From contig OY781040.1 of the NCBI GenBank assembly GCA_963676095.1, positions 6,510,001-6,574,000 of the forward strand: DNA of 64,000 bases, written 5' to 3'. Positions 16,578-24,559 of this stretch are shown here, piece by piece (within the stretch, counting starts at the first letter, position 1; each line of letters opens with the position of its first letter). A model generated the notes under the pieces. That model made no database searches. It saw nothing but the letters and a program-made list of their open reading frames with translations, and was not told the DNA's origin. A program made the position numbers and the translations under genes. This DNA comes from G963676095 sp963676095 (GTDB taxonomy: Bacteria; Bacteroidota; Bacteroidia; Bacteroidales; Prolixibacteraceae).

Positions 16578-18362
16578 TTATCTGCTTCCAGTTGAAGAAA
16601 CAGAAGTTACAACACTCGAAACCGTAAAACTGGCGTATTTTGTACCGCCGCTGTAAGTTCCGCCATCGTATAAGCCATTTGTTTCTGTTCCGGTGCAACT
16701 TCCTCCATAATAAATATTATAACTGGACCCTTTTGTCAGATCAGGGGAAGAGAATACCACGGATTGATAAGTCTTCGCAGGGGAGAAAGTCAGCAGGTTC
16801 GTATTGCCGTCAGAGCTTTGTATGTTGAACAGGGTTCCTGCCGATTTGGAGATTGTTACTGAAACTGAATACTGGGATGAGGAGGTACTGGGTGCTTGCG
16901 CCATTCCTGAACTTCCCGCAGCAACGAGGAATCCTCCCGAGATTTTGAAAGAAGAATCGTAATCGAGGGCTCCGTTTGAACTCGATGTCGGCCCGTCAAT
17001 GATAACCGTGCCTGCAGTCATAACAATTGCCCCGTTTACATCGATCCCGTCACCCGTAGCATTAACATAAATATATCCACCATTGATATAAAGATAATAA
17101 TTGCCGCTGCTTGAAAAGGATCCCTGGCCAGGCCTTCCGTTTACAGAAGAACCGTCATTTCCTCCGGCCCCGTTAATCCCGTCATCGCTGGAAACGATAC
17201 TTATGTTTCCTCCGTTAATATAAAGCAATGCGCTTTCGATTCCCTCATAACACTTGGATATCGTGATATCTCCACTGTTTATGGAGAGCGAAGTGTCGGA
17301 ATGGATGCCGTCATCACCAGAGGAAATAGTTATGGTTCCGTCATTGACATTCAGGTAGGCATTCGAGTGAAGGGCGTCGTCCGATGAATTAATGCTGATG
17401 GTATTTCCTTCAATTACCAGGTTGTCGCCAGCTTTAATACCTTTAGTGGAGGTATCGGAACTTACTGTTTTCGAACTTCCTCCCCCGGATGTAATGGTAA
17501 TGTCTCCCGACGCGATGGCAACGTCCGTTTCCGCGGCCATACCATCTCCACCTGACGAAACAATATTAATCGTACCGTCCTCTATATAAATATACCCGTC
17601 TTCCGAATCATCATCGTTGTCCGATTTAAAACCATCACCCCCGCATGAAACATTGATCGTACCGCTTTCAACAATCAGATAATCCTTTCCACGTATTCCG
17701 TCATCACTGGCCGTCACATTTATTGTACCGCTTTTTATAATAAGCCCGTCCTTGGACGTAATTCCATCGTTGTAATTTCCGGTTACAGTAAGCGATCCTT
17801 CTCCGTAAATTGCAAGGTCTGTTTTACTGTACAGGGCGGCATTGGGTTCGTCGTCGTCAAGGTCGGAGTAGGAGGAAACATCAGTCAATGTATTGCTTGT
17901 CCCTTCAGCAAGGACCAGAATTACCTTTTCTGCTTTTTTTATGAAAACAGGGGCATTGGTCGAACTGGTGATACTGGCACCCGAAAGAATGAGCCTTACG
18001 AGTGCCCCGTCTGCATTGACAATGATCTGTCCTCCGCTAAGAGTACCGGTAAAGCTGTAATTTCCTGCGTCTGTAATTGTAATGGTGGTGCCGCTTATGG
18101 TGACCCCGCTTGTCCCCGAGGCACTTGCACTGCTCCCGTTGAGGTTTATCGCGATAACGCTGGAACTGTCCCATGTATAATCGGAGCTTGATTCAAAACT
18201 GCTTGCATTTGCTGAAATAACCTCGGCGACTGTTGTACCTTCCACTGCTTCACCGGTTTCACTGTCCGTTCCACTCGAATCATCTGAATCTTCCTTGGTA
18301 CAGGAAGATATGGCCAGCAGAAAAACCCCGGCAAACAGGTACATGAAATTTTTTTTTAACAT
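16578..18362 (-). CDS. Cthe_2159-like carbohydrate-binding beta-helix lipoprotein (DUF4353 type)
   Basis: 594 residues. The signal ends in a lipobox (FLLAISSC, Cys21), followed by an acidic Ser-rich linker. Most of the protein is a run of short beta-strand rungs with the motif GDDGIHSD / SDDGINGAG / SGGDGMAAET (residues about 180-450), typical of a right-handed beta-helix with Asp-rich calcium-binding turns. This matches the family of Clostridium thermocellum Cthe_2159, which binds cellulose and polygalacturonate. A C-terminal module of about 100 residues carries SSPDLTKGSSYNIYYGGSC. It is presumably displayed on the cell surface. Being next to uronate catabolism genes supports a pectin-related binding role, which is inference. 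Confidence 0.8.
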   Translation of the reverse strand: MLKKNFMYLFAGVFLLAISSCTKEDSDDSSGTDSETGEAVEGTTVAEVISANASSFESSSDYTWDSSSVIAINLNGSSASASGTSGVTISGTTITITDAGNYSFTGTLSGGQIIVNADGALVRLILSGASITSSTNAPVFIKKAEKVILVLAEGTSNTLTDVSSYSDLDDDEPNAALYSKTDLAIYGEGSLTVTGNYNDGITSKDGLIIKSGTINVTASDDGIRGKDYLIVESGTINVSCGGDGFKSDNDDDSEDGYIYIEDGTINIVSSGGDGMAAETDVAIASGDITITSGGGSSKTVSSDTSTKGIKAGDNLVIEGNTISINSSDDALHSNAYLNVNDGTITISSGDDGIHSDTSLSINSGDITISKCYEGIESALLYINGGNISIVSSDDGINGAGGNDGSSVNGRPGQGSFSSSGNYYLYINGGYIYVNATGDGIDVNGAIVMTAGTVIIDGPTSSSNGALDYDSSFKISGGFLVAAGSSGMAQAPSTSSSQYSVSVTISKSAGTLFNIQSSDGNTNLLTFSPAKTYQSVVFSSPDLTKGSSYNIYYGGSCTGTETNGLYDGGTYSGGTKYASFTVSSVVTSVSSTGSR

Positions 18363-18589
18363 AGATTACTATTTGAATTCGGTTATACTTAAATATTGCT
18401 GTTTTTTACCGTTTATCCAGAACTAAAATTTCCTGTTTAGTTGTAGATAAACTGCTGATTCACAGCAAAATTTATGCCTCTTTTTGTCTGGAGGAATCCA
18501 TGTTTTTTCTGGTTGAACCTCATAAAATTATCTATCAATAAAAATAGTTCGATGAATACTATTGTTTGTTTGATCAACAAATGTGGTTT

Positions 18590-19018
18590 GAAAGTTTGAA
18601 TGTTCACCACAGATAACACGGATAAACACAGACTGGCAAACTGGTGAACTGGAGAGTGGTGAATTAGTGAACTGGTGAATGAAAGAATGATTGAATGAAG
18701 GAATGATGTTTGAATGGTTTGAAGGTTCGAATGTTTGATGCTACGCGATTTGAGGGGAGAACCATGTTGTGAACTTGTGAATTGGCGAATTGGTGAGAGA
18801 TGAAATTAAATAACAATGGCTTGAACCCCAAACAATAGGAACTAGAGGAACTGCAGAAACAATTTTCCGCGTCTTGGTGTCTTCGTGTTCAGTTCAGAAA
18901 CAACGAAGTATCAAACATTCAAACGGCGCAGCCTCAAACAACAGAAACCATCTTTTTGTGTCTTTGTGCCCTCGTATTCTGTTTAAAACGGCGTAGCTTC
19001 AAACAATAGTAACTTAAT
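18590..19018. repeat. Intergenic repeat block related to the large array at 39.5-41.5 kb
   Basis: The 668-bp gap between the beta-helix gene and the LacI gene has no convincing gene. It holds short words seen again in the larger array: GTGAACTGGTGAATGAAAGA-like, GAATGATTGAATGAAGG, TTCGAATGTTTGATGCTACG, and the opposite-strand form ATCAAACATTCAAACGGCGC. It also has CGTGTCTTTGTGCC-like phrases and ACCACAGATAACACGG-like phrases, which I know as common Bacteroidota intergenic repeats. The first part, 18363-18589, shows no repeat and no gene. Confidence 0.65.
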
Positions 19019-19030
19019 TTGATCCTTTTG

Positions 19031-20059
19031 CTACTGTTTTCTGAATGATGATTCCCTTATTATCAGTTCTGTAGGCATGGTAATCGTCTGATATTTTTTC
19101 GACCCGTCTTTATTTTCTATTTCCCCAATAAGCAATTCTGCGGCCTTTACCCCCATCTCAAAAGCAGGTTGCTTAAGGGTCGACATGGAGGGAGTAACAA
19201 CTTCGGAGAAAGGTTCGTTACTAAAACCGATGATCCCGAATTCCTCCGGGATTTTTATGCCGATTTTTTTCAGGTAAACAATCATGCTTAAAGCGGAAGT
19301 ATCGTTCCCGCAAAACACAGCGTCGGGCGGATTTTTTATGCTTAGCAGGTGCCTGATTGCTTCCTGTCCGTCAATCCGGGTTAACCGGTTGTAAATGATG
19401 AGATCTTCAATGACCGGCAGGTTGTTTTTTCTCAATGCTTCTATGTAGCCTTCCATCCGGGCCCGGTAGGTATTCAAAACAGTAGGTCCGGCGAGGTGGG
19501 CTATTCTTTTATAACCCTGATCGATGAGGTGCTGGGTAGCCTTTAAGCCTACGGCGAAATCGTCAACAACTATTTTATGGGCCTTTAGTTCGGGAACAAC
19601 GCGGTCAAAAAATACGAGCGGGATGTTTTTCTTTATAAAAAGCTCGAAATGATCGAATTCGTTGGTCTGCATGCTTAGGGAAGCAATCAGCCCGTCAACC
19701 TGGTTTGAAAAGAGAGAGTGGACAATTTTTTTCTCTTTTTCCAGCAGGTCGTTTGACTGGGAAATGATAACGTTATACCCGGCCCGGAATGCCACGTCTT
19801 CTACTCCGGAAATGAATGTTGAAAAGAAATGCCTGTTTATAAGCGGAACAACAATTCCAATGGTGTTGGTTTTCCTGTTCCGGAGATTTGATGCAATTAT
19901 ATTTGGCTGATAACCCATTTTAAGGGCCAGTTCCCTGATTCTATCTTTCGTAGCCTGGCTGATCCTCGGGTTATTGTTTAATGCCCGGGAAACAGTTGAT
20001 GCTGATATCTTCAATTCCCTGGCAATGTCGTGTATTGTGACTGATGCTTTTTTGTCCAT
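19031..20059 (-). CDS. LacI-family repressor, probable regulator of kduI-kduD
   Basis: 342 residues. The N-terminal HTH and hinge read VTIHDIARELKISASTVSRA, then IRELALKMGYQPNIIASNLR. A periplasmic-binding-protein-like sensor follows (NTIGIVVPLINRHFFSTFIS, DGLIASLSM, DAVFCGNDTSALSMIVYL, FGIIGFSNEPFSEVVTPSMS). LacI-type regulators repress catabolic operons until a sugar effector binds. It is divergent from kduI, and the gap contains a perfect 12-bp palindrome overlapping the kduI promoter, so an uronate-derived effector is likely. Confidence 0.9.
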   Translation of the reverse strand: MDKKASVTIHDIARELKISASTVSRALNNNPRISQATKDRIRELALKMGYQPNIIASNLRNRKTNTIGIVVPLINRHFFSTFISGVEDVAFRAGYNVIISQSNDLLEKEKKIVHSLFSNQVDGLIASLSMQTNEFDHFELFIKKNIPLVFFDRVVPELKAHKIVVDDFAVGLKATQHLIDQGYKRIAHLAGPTVLNTYRARMEGYIEALRKNNLPVIEDLIIYNRLTRIDGQEAIRHLLSIKNPPDAVFCGNDTSALSMIVYLKKIGIKIPEEFGIIGFSNEPFSEVVTPSMSTLKQPAFEMGVKAAELLIGEIENKDGSKKYQTITMPTELIIRESSFRKQ

Positions 20060-20122
20060 ATTGCTAAATCAAGTGCAAATATGCTAAATATTTTGAATTT
20101 CAGCTAAAATACAACTTTTTGC

Positions 20123-20134
20123 GCAATCGATTGC
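20123..20134. promoter_or_regulatory. LacI-type operator palindrome
   Basis: GCAATCGATTGC is a perfect 12-bp palindrome with a central CG, as in LacI-family operators. It overlaps the -33 region of the kduI promoter candidate and lies 64 bp from the divergent lacI-type start, so repressor binding could block kduI and also autoregulate. Confidence 0.6.
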
Positions 20135-20161
20135 ATTTTTTGAAATTTTATAATACTTTTG
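20131..20161 (+). promoter_or_regulatory. Candidate promoter of the kduI operon
   Basis: TTG (20131-20133), 20 bp, then TACTTTTG (20154-20161), matching the Bacteroidota -33/-7 layout. The predicted start of transcription is about 33 bp before the kduI ATG. The -33 element lies inside the LacI-type palindrome. Confidence 0.6.
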
Positions 20162-20200
20162 TTGTACGGGTTACATAAATACGATTAAATATTTAATACT

Positions 20201-21043
20201 ATGGCTGTAAATTTTGAAGAAAGGCATGCTTTTCATCCCGACGACTTTAAAGGGTATGATACTGCCAGGATCAGAAAAGAGTTTTTGGTTGAAAAAGTGA
20301 TGGAAGACGACCAGATTAACCTGGTTTATTCTCATATTGAGCGTTATATTGTAGGTGGGGCCGTTCCCGCTACCGGTCCACTGACCCTTGAAACGGTGGA
20401 CGCCCTGAAATCAAAATATTTTTGTGAACGCAGGGAATTGGGTGTTATTAATGTCGGAGGGGCCGGAACCGTGCTTGTCGACGGAACTGAATATTTCCTT
20501 GATTTTAAGGATGCCCTTTATATTGGAAAAGGGGCAAAAGAGATCATTTTTAACTCGTCAGATAAACATAACCCAGCTCATTTTTATTTAAATTCAGCAC
20601 CCGCCCATAAAGAATATCCGAATAAACTGGTTACACTGAAAGATGCCAATGTCCTGCATATGGGCTCGCTGGAATTGTCAAACGAAAGAAATATCAATCA
20701 GTTGATGATTAACACCATTGTCCCGACCTGCCAGCTACAGATGGGAATGACTGAATTGAAACCGGGCAGTGTCTGGAATACGATGCCTGCCCATACCCAT
20801 AGCCGCAGGAACGAAGTTTATTTCTATTTTAATGTACCGGAAGGACAGGCTGTGTGCCATTTTATGGGACAACCGAAGGAAACCCGTCATATCTGGATGG
20901 GAAACGAACAGGCTGTTATATCTCCGGCATGGTCAATCCATTCAGCTGCCGGCACCAGCAACTACATTTTTATTTGGGGCATGGCTGGTGAAAACCTTGA
21001 TTACGGGGATATGGATATCGTGAAACCGGACGAGTTAAGGTAA
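20201..21043 (+). CDS. kduI: 5-dehydro-4-deoxy-D-glucuronate isomerase
   Basis: 280 residues, the normal family length. The cupin zinc site is visible as MPAHTHSRRNEVYFYF (His-x-His, then Glu), with the later His in AWSIHSAAGTSNY. The N-terminus has the usual FEERHAFHPDDFKGYDT. The enzyme converts 5-keto-4-deoxyuronate, the spontaneous product of unsaturated galacturonate or glucuronate released by lyases, into 3-deoxy-D-glycero-2,5-hexodiulosonate. KduD, encoded next, reduces that product. First gene of the LacI-controlled operon. Confidence 0.97.
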   Translation: MAVNFEERHAFHPDDFKGYDTARIRKEFLVEKVMEDDQINLVYSHIERYIVGGAVPATGPLTLETVDALKSKYFCERRELGVINVGGAGTVLVDGTEYFLDFKDALYIGKGAKEIIFNSSDKHNPAHFYLNSAPAHKEYPNKLVTLKDANVLHMGSLELSNERNINQLMINTIVPTCQLQMGMTELKPGSVWNTMPAHTHSRRNEVYFYFNVPEGQAVCHFMGQPKETRHIWMGNEQAVISPAWSIHSAAGTSNYIFIWGMAGENLDYGDMDIVKPDELR

Positions 21044-21080
21044 AATTATTAAACTGACTTTTATCATTAAAACAACTAGA

Positions 21081-21875
21081 ATGAATGATTTATTCGATTT
21101 ATCGGGAAAAATAGTCCTGATCACGGGTGGAACACACGGGATCGGCATGGCTATCGGTAAAGTACTGGGGAACGCAGGTGCAAAAATTTGTGTTAACGAT
21201 CTTTCTTTGGAAAAACTGGAATCATGCCGCGAAGAGTACAAAAAAGCAGGCATCGATGTTTATACGTTGAAATTCGATGTTACCGATGAGGCTGATGTTG
21301 ACCGTGGCATTACTGAAATTGAAAAAAATGTAGGAACAATTGATATTCTGGTTAACAATGCCGGCATTATTAAAAGGATCCCGATCCTGGATATGCCTGT
21401 TGCCGATTATCGACAGGTTATCGAGGTTGACCTGGTCGCCCCGCTGATCGTTTCGAAACGTGTGGCTCCTGGAATGATTCATAAACGGGCTGGTAAAATC
21501 ATCAATATGTGTTCGATGATGAGCGTTTACGGGCGTAATTCCGTATCGGCATATGCTTCGGCCAAAGGCGGGCTCAAGTTGCTCACTGCCAATATGTGCT
21601 GCGAATGGGCGAAGTATAACCTCCAGATCAATGGCATAGGACCGGGTTATATCGCTACTGCGCAAACCGCTCCGATCCGTGAAAACGGGCACCCGTTCAA
21701 TGACCTTGTTATGACCCGCACCCCTGCCGGACGTTGGGGCGAACCGGAAGATGTGGGCAATGCCGCTCTTTTCCTGGCTTCCAAAGCCAGCGACTTTGTG
21801 AATGGCCATGTTTTATATGTCGACGGAGGAATATTGGCCAATTTCGGATATGTGAAAGGCGAAAACGATTTATAA
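21081..21875 (+). CDS. kduD: 2-dehydro-3-deoxy-D-gluconate 5-dehydrogenase
   Basis: 264 residues, a short-chain dehydrogenase. The nucleotide-binding motif is TGGTHGIGMAIG, the NNAG motif is in ILVNNAGIIKR, and the catalytic Tyr-x3-Lys is in SAYASAKGGLK with the Ser in MCSMMSVYG. The C-terminus HVLYVDGGILANFGY is typical. KduD reduces the KduI product to 2-keto-3-deoxygluconate, which then enters central metabolism through a kinase and aldolase not present here. It lies 37 bp after kduI. Confidence 0.94.
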   Translation: MNDLFDLSGKIVLITGGTHGIGMAIGKVLGNAGAKICVNDLSLEKLESCREEYKKAGIDVYTLKFDVTDEADVDRGITEIEKNVGTIDILVNNAGIIKRIPILDMPVADYRQVIEVDLVAPLIVSKRVAPGMIHKRAGKIINMCSMMSVYGRNSVSAYASAKGGLKLLTANMCCEWAKYNLQINGIGPGYIATAQTAPIRENGHPFNDLVMTRTPAGRWGEPEDVGNAALFLASKASDFVNGHVLYVDGGILANFGYVKGENDL

Positions 21876-21883
21876 CACTGACA

Positions 21884-23167
21884 ATGAAGCAATACCTGCA
21901 AATCCTATCTTTCGTTCTTTTGTTTGCTGCTTTTTCATCATGCCAGCCTGAAAAGAAGGTTATTGTGACCAATCCTTCCGACGAGGAACGCCACGATGAA
22001 GTACTTGTACTCGACAGAAAAACGGTCGAGGCGTCTTTTCCTTCTTCTGATTCGACATTGCTCCCGGTGGTCAAAGATGGCGACCTCTTTATCCCTTCCC
22101 AGGTTGACGATCTGGACGGGGACGGAAAATGGGACGAACTGGCTTTTGACGTCAATCTTAAACCCAGGGAACAGCTTTCACTGAAGATCGGGTATGTAAA
22201 GGCTGACGAGTATCCTCAATTCGAAAAGAGGACAAATGTCCGTCTCGGGATCGAACAACCGGACCATACCTATAAGGAGGTCGATGAATACGAAGCCCCA
22301 AGTTACCGGGATAGTTTCCGTATCATAGCCCAGGGCGAGAGCGTAAGCTGGGAGAATGATAAAATGGGTTTCCGCGATTACTTTGACTGCAGGAATGTGA
22401 AAGACCTTTTCGGAAAACTTAAACCGGGATTAATTATCGACAAGATCAATACCCCGGAAATGGGGAGTTATCACGAGCTGGCTGACTGGGGAATGGATAT
22501 CCTTCACTGCGGCAACTCGCTTGGTGCCGGTGGTCTGGCAATGCTTGAAAACGATTCGCTTTACAGGCTCGGGTCAACCGAATCCTATAAATACAAAAAA
22601 ATCACCGAAGGCCCCGTGCGTTCAGTATTTGAGCTGATTTACGGAGGATGGCATGTATCGGGACAGGACCTTTCTGCAGTGGAACGCATCAGCATCTATC
22701 CCGGGAAATACTGGTTTCAGTCAGATGTGACCGTTTCCGGTTTTACGGGGGAAAAGCAACTTGTTACCGGAATTGTGACGACCATGCTGAAAAACGAGCC
22801 GTACCACTTTAAAGCGGACAATGATTACGATGTGATCGCTACGCTCGACAAACAATCATTAAATAATGATACCCTGGGCATGGCTGTGATGCTGAAAGCC
22901 GGCGAAGAGACGAAAGTGGCCCGGTCGACCGATGTCAATTATTATGAAAAAGGATATAAGACAGTCCCTGCCAAGGAATTCAGTAATGTTATCTCTTCGA
23001 CCTATTATGTCGCCCAAAAGATACAGAATGACCAGTCTGCCAGGCATTATTTCTTTGCTGTATGGGGACTTGAGAATTCCAGATGGAACAACTTTGGCAA
23101 CTTCAGAGAGTATATCTCTGATGAAGCTGAAAAAATCAGTAATCCCATTGTTGTAACTATAAATTAG
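21884..23167 (+). CDS. DUF4861 lipoprotein
   Basis: 427 residues from ATG 21884, 8 bp after the kduD stop; longer versions reaching back into kduD are not credible. The lipoprotein signal ends at FAAFSSC (Cys20). The rest is beta-rich: SQVDDLDGDGKWDELAFDVN, then repeated sheet-like segments such as GPVRSVFELIYGGWHV and SIYPGKYWFQSDVTVSGF. It matches the DUF4861 family, which recurs in Bacteroidota polysaccharide loci with uronate genes. No catalytic activity is established as far as I know. Tight coupling to kduI and kduD suggests a periplasmic role with unsaturated uronides, for instance binding or enzymatic modification. Confidence 0.8.
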   Translation: MKQYLQILSFVLLFAAFSSCQPEKKVIVTNPSDEERHDEVLVLDRKTVEASFPSSDSTLLPVVKDGDLFIPSQVDDLDGDGKWDELAFDVNLKPREQLSLKIGYVKADEYPQFEKRTNVRLGIEQPDHTYKEVDEYEAPSYRDSFRIIAQGESVSWENDKMGFRDYFDCRNVKDLFGKLKPGLIIDKINTPEMGSYHELADWGMDILHCGNSLGAGGLAMLENDSLYRLGSTESYKYKKITEGPVRSVFELIYGGWHVSGQDLSAVERISIYPGKYWFQSDVTVSGFTGEKQLVTGIVTTMLKNEPYHFKADNDYDVIATLDKQSLNNDTLGMAVMLKAGEETKVARSTDVNYYEKGYKTVPAKEFSNVISSTYYVAQKIQNDQSARHYFFAVWGLENSRWNNFGNFREYISDEAEKISNPIVVTIN

Positions 23168-23183
23168 TTTTACTTTTTAGTTT

Positions 23184-23226
23184 GAGGGGGCCGCAATTTA
23201 TTTTGACGGCCTCCTCTCTTTTTATA
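23184..23226 (+). terminator. Terminator of the kduI operon
   Basis: GAGGGGGCCG (23184-23193) pairs with CGGCCTCCTC (23207-23216) with one mismatch and is followed by TCTTTTTAT, a classical intrinsic terminator. Confidence 0.8.
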
Positions 23227-23297
23227 AAAATGCTTCTTTTTTGCTACATTTTTTGTAGTTTCACGAACTATTGAAAAACACAAGTAATACCTGTGTC

Positions 23298-24530
23298 ATG
23301 GCGTTGAACTACATCTGGATATTTTTCTTTTTAGCTGCTTTTATTGTTGGTTTGTTTAAGTTGATTGTGTTTGGCGATACCGAAATTTTTTCATCGATGA
23401 TGAATTCTACATTCGAGATGGCCAAAACCGGTTTTGAAATATCAATCGGACTTACCGGGGTTTTAACCTTATGGATGGGGATCATGAAGATCGGGGAGGA
23501 AGGAGGTGCTGTCAGGGTATTTTCGCGAGTAGTGGGCCCCTTTTTCAGAAAGTTGTTCCCCGAGCTTGGAAAAGACCATCCTGCCCATGCGTCGATCATG
23601 CTTAACATCGCTGCAAACATGCTTAACCTTGACAATGCAGCCACGCCGATGGGACTTAAAGCCATGAAGGAGATGCAGGAAACCAACCCAAACAAGGATA
23701 CGGCATCCAATGCTCAGATTATGTTCCTGGTGCTGAATACATCAGGCCTTACACTTTTGCCGGTCAGCATCATGGTTTTCAGGGCGCAAATGGGAGCGGC
23801 AAATCCCAGCGACATATTTATCCCGATTATGCTGGCTACTTATTTTTCGACACTGGCAGGTCTGATTTCTGTTTCTTTGTATCAGAAAATAAACCTGCTC
23901 GACAAAACGATTATGGCCTACCTGGGCGGTTTGACTGCTTTTATTGTCGGGATTATCTGGTATTTCTCGACATTGAATAAGGATCAGATTACAACCATTT
24001 CAAATATTGCCAGTAACCTGATCCTTTTTTCTGTTATTATCTCATTTATCTTGTTAGGCATCCGGAAAAAGATTAACATCTATGATGCTTTTATCGATGG
24101 TGCAAAAGATGGTTTTTACACTGCGGTAAAAATTATTCCGTACCTGATTGCCATTCTTGTCGCTATTGGTGTTTTCCGTTCTTCAGGGGCCATGGACTGG
24201 CTGATCAGCGGGATCGGATGGCTTTTTTCGCACATGGGGATCAATACCGATTTTATCGGGGCATTACCTACGGCCCTGATGAAACCTCTCAGCGGGAGTG
24301 GCGCCCGCGGAATGATGGTCGATGCCATGAGAACATCCGGGGCCGATTCTTTTGTCGGACGTGTTGCCAGTACGGTTCAGGGAGCAACAGATACCACCTT
24401 TTATATTCTTGCCGTCTATTTTGGCTCTGTCGGGATAAAACATACGCGGTATGCCGTAACCTGCGGCCTGATTGCCGATTTAGCGGGAATAATTGCCGCC
24501 ATCCTCGTTTCCTATCTGTTTTTTCATTAA
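23298..24530 (+). CDS. Nucleoside-recognition (Gate) domain membrane protein, SpmA-SpmB fusion type
   Basis: 410 residues from ATG 23298; TTG 23271 would add nine residues. Two similar hydrophobic halves each hold a Gate/nucleoside-recognition domain. The first has GLTGVLTLWMGIMKIGEEGG and MLNLDNAATPMGLKAMKEM; the second has FRSSGAMDWLISGIGWLF, MKPLSGSGARGMM and ATDTTFYILAVYFGSVG. These match SpmA and SpmB of spore formers joined in one chain, a form common in non-sporulating Bacteroidota. The transport substrate is unknown. It overlaps nothing and is followed 29 bp later by the helicase gene. Confidence 0.85.
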   Translation: MALNYIWIFFFLAAFIVGLFKLIVFGDTEIFSSMMNSTFEMAKTGFEISIGLTGVLTLWMGIMKIGEEGGAVRVFSRVVGPFFRKLFPELGKDHPAHASIMLNIAANMLNLDNAATPMGLKAMKEMQETNPNKDTASNAQIMFLVLNTSGLTLLPVSIMVFRAQMGAANPSDIFIPIMLATYFSTLAGLISVSLYQKINLLDKTIMAYLGGLTAFIVGIIWYFSTLNKDQITTISNIASNLILFSVIISFILLGIRKKINIYDAFIDGAKDGFYTAVKIIPYLIAILVAIGVFRSSGAMDWLISGIGWLFSHMGINTDFIGALPTALMKPLSGSGARGMMVDAMRTSGADSFVGRVASTVQGATDTTFYILAVYFGSVGIKHTRYAVTCGLIADLAGIIAAILVSYLFFH

Positions 24531-24559
24531 TACGTTGTATTTTTAACGAAAACATTTCA

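Noticed and set aside
21734..21883. Longer DUF4861 protein starting inside kduD
   Set aside because: The extension is in an overlapping frame and lacks a signal; ATG 21884 directly precedes a lipoprotein signal.
24218..24559. N-terminal extension of the AddA-like protein
   Set aside because: It lies inside the upstream membrane protein gene in another frame; ATG 24560 puts Walker A at the usual distance from the start.
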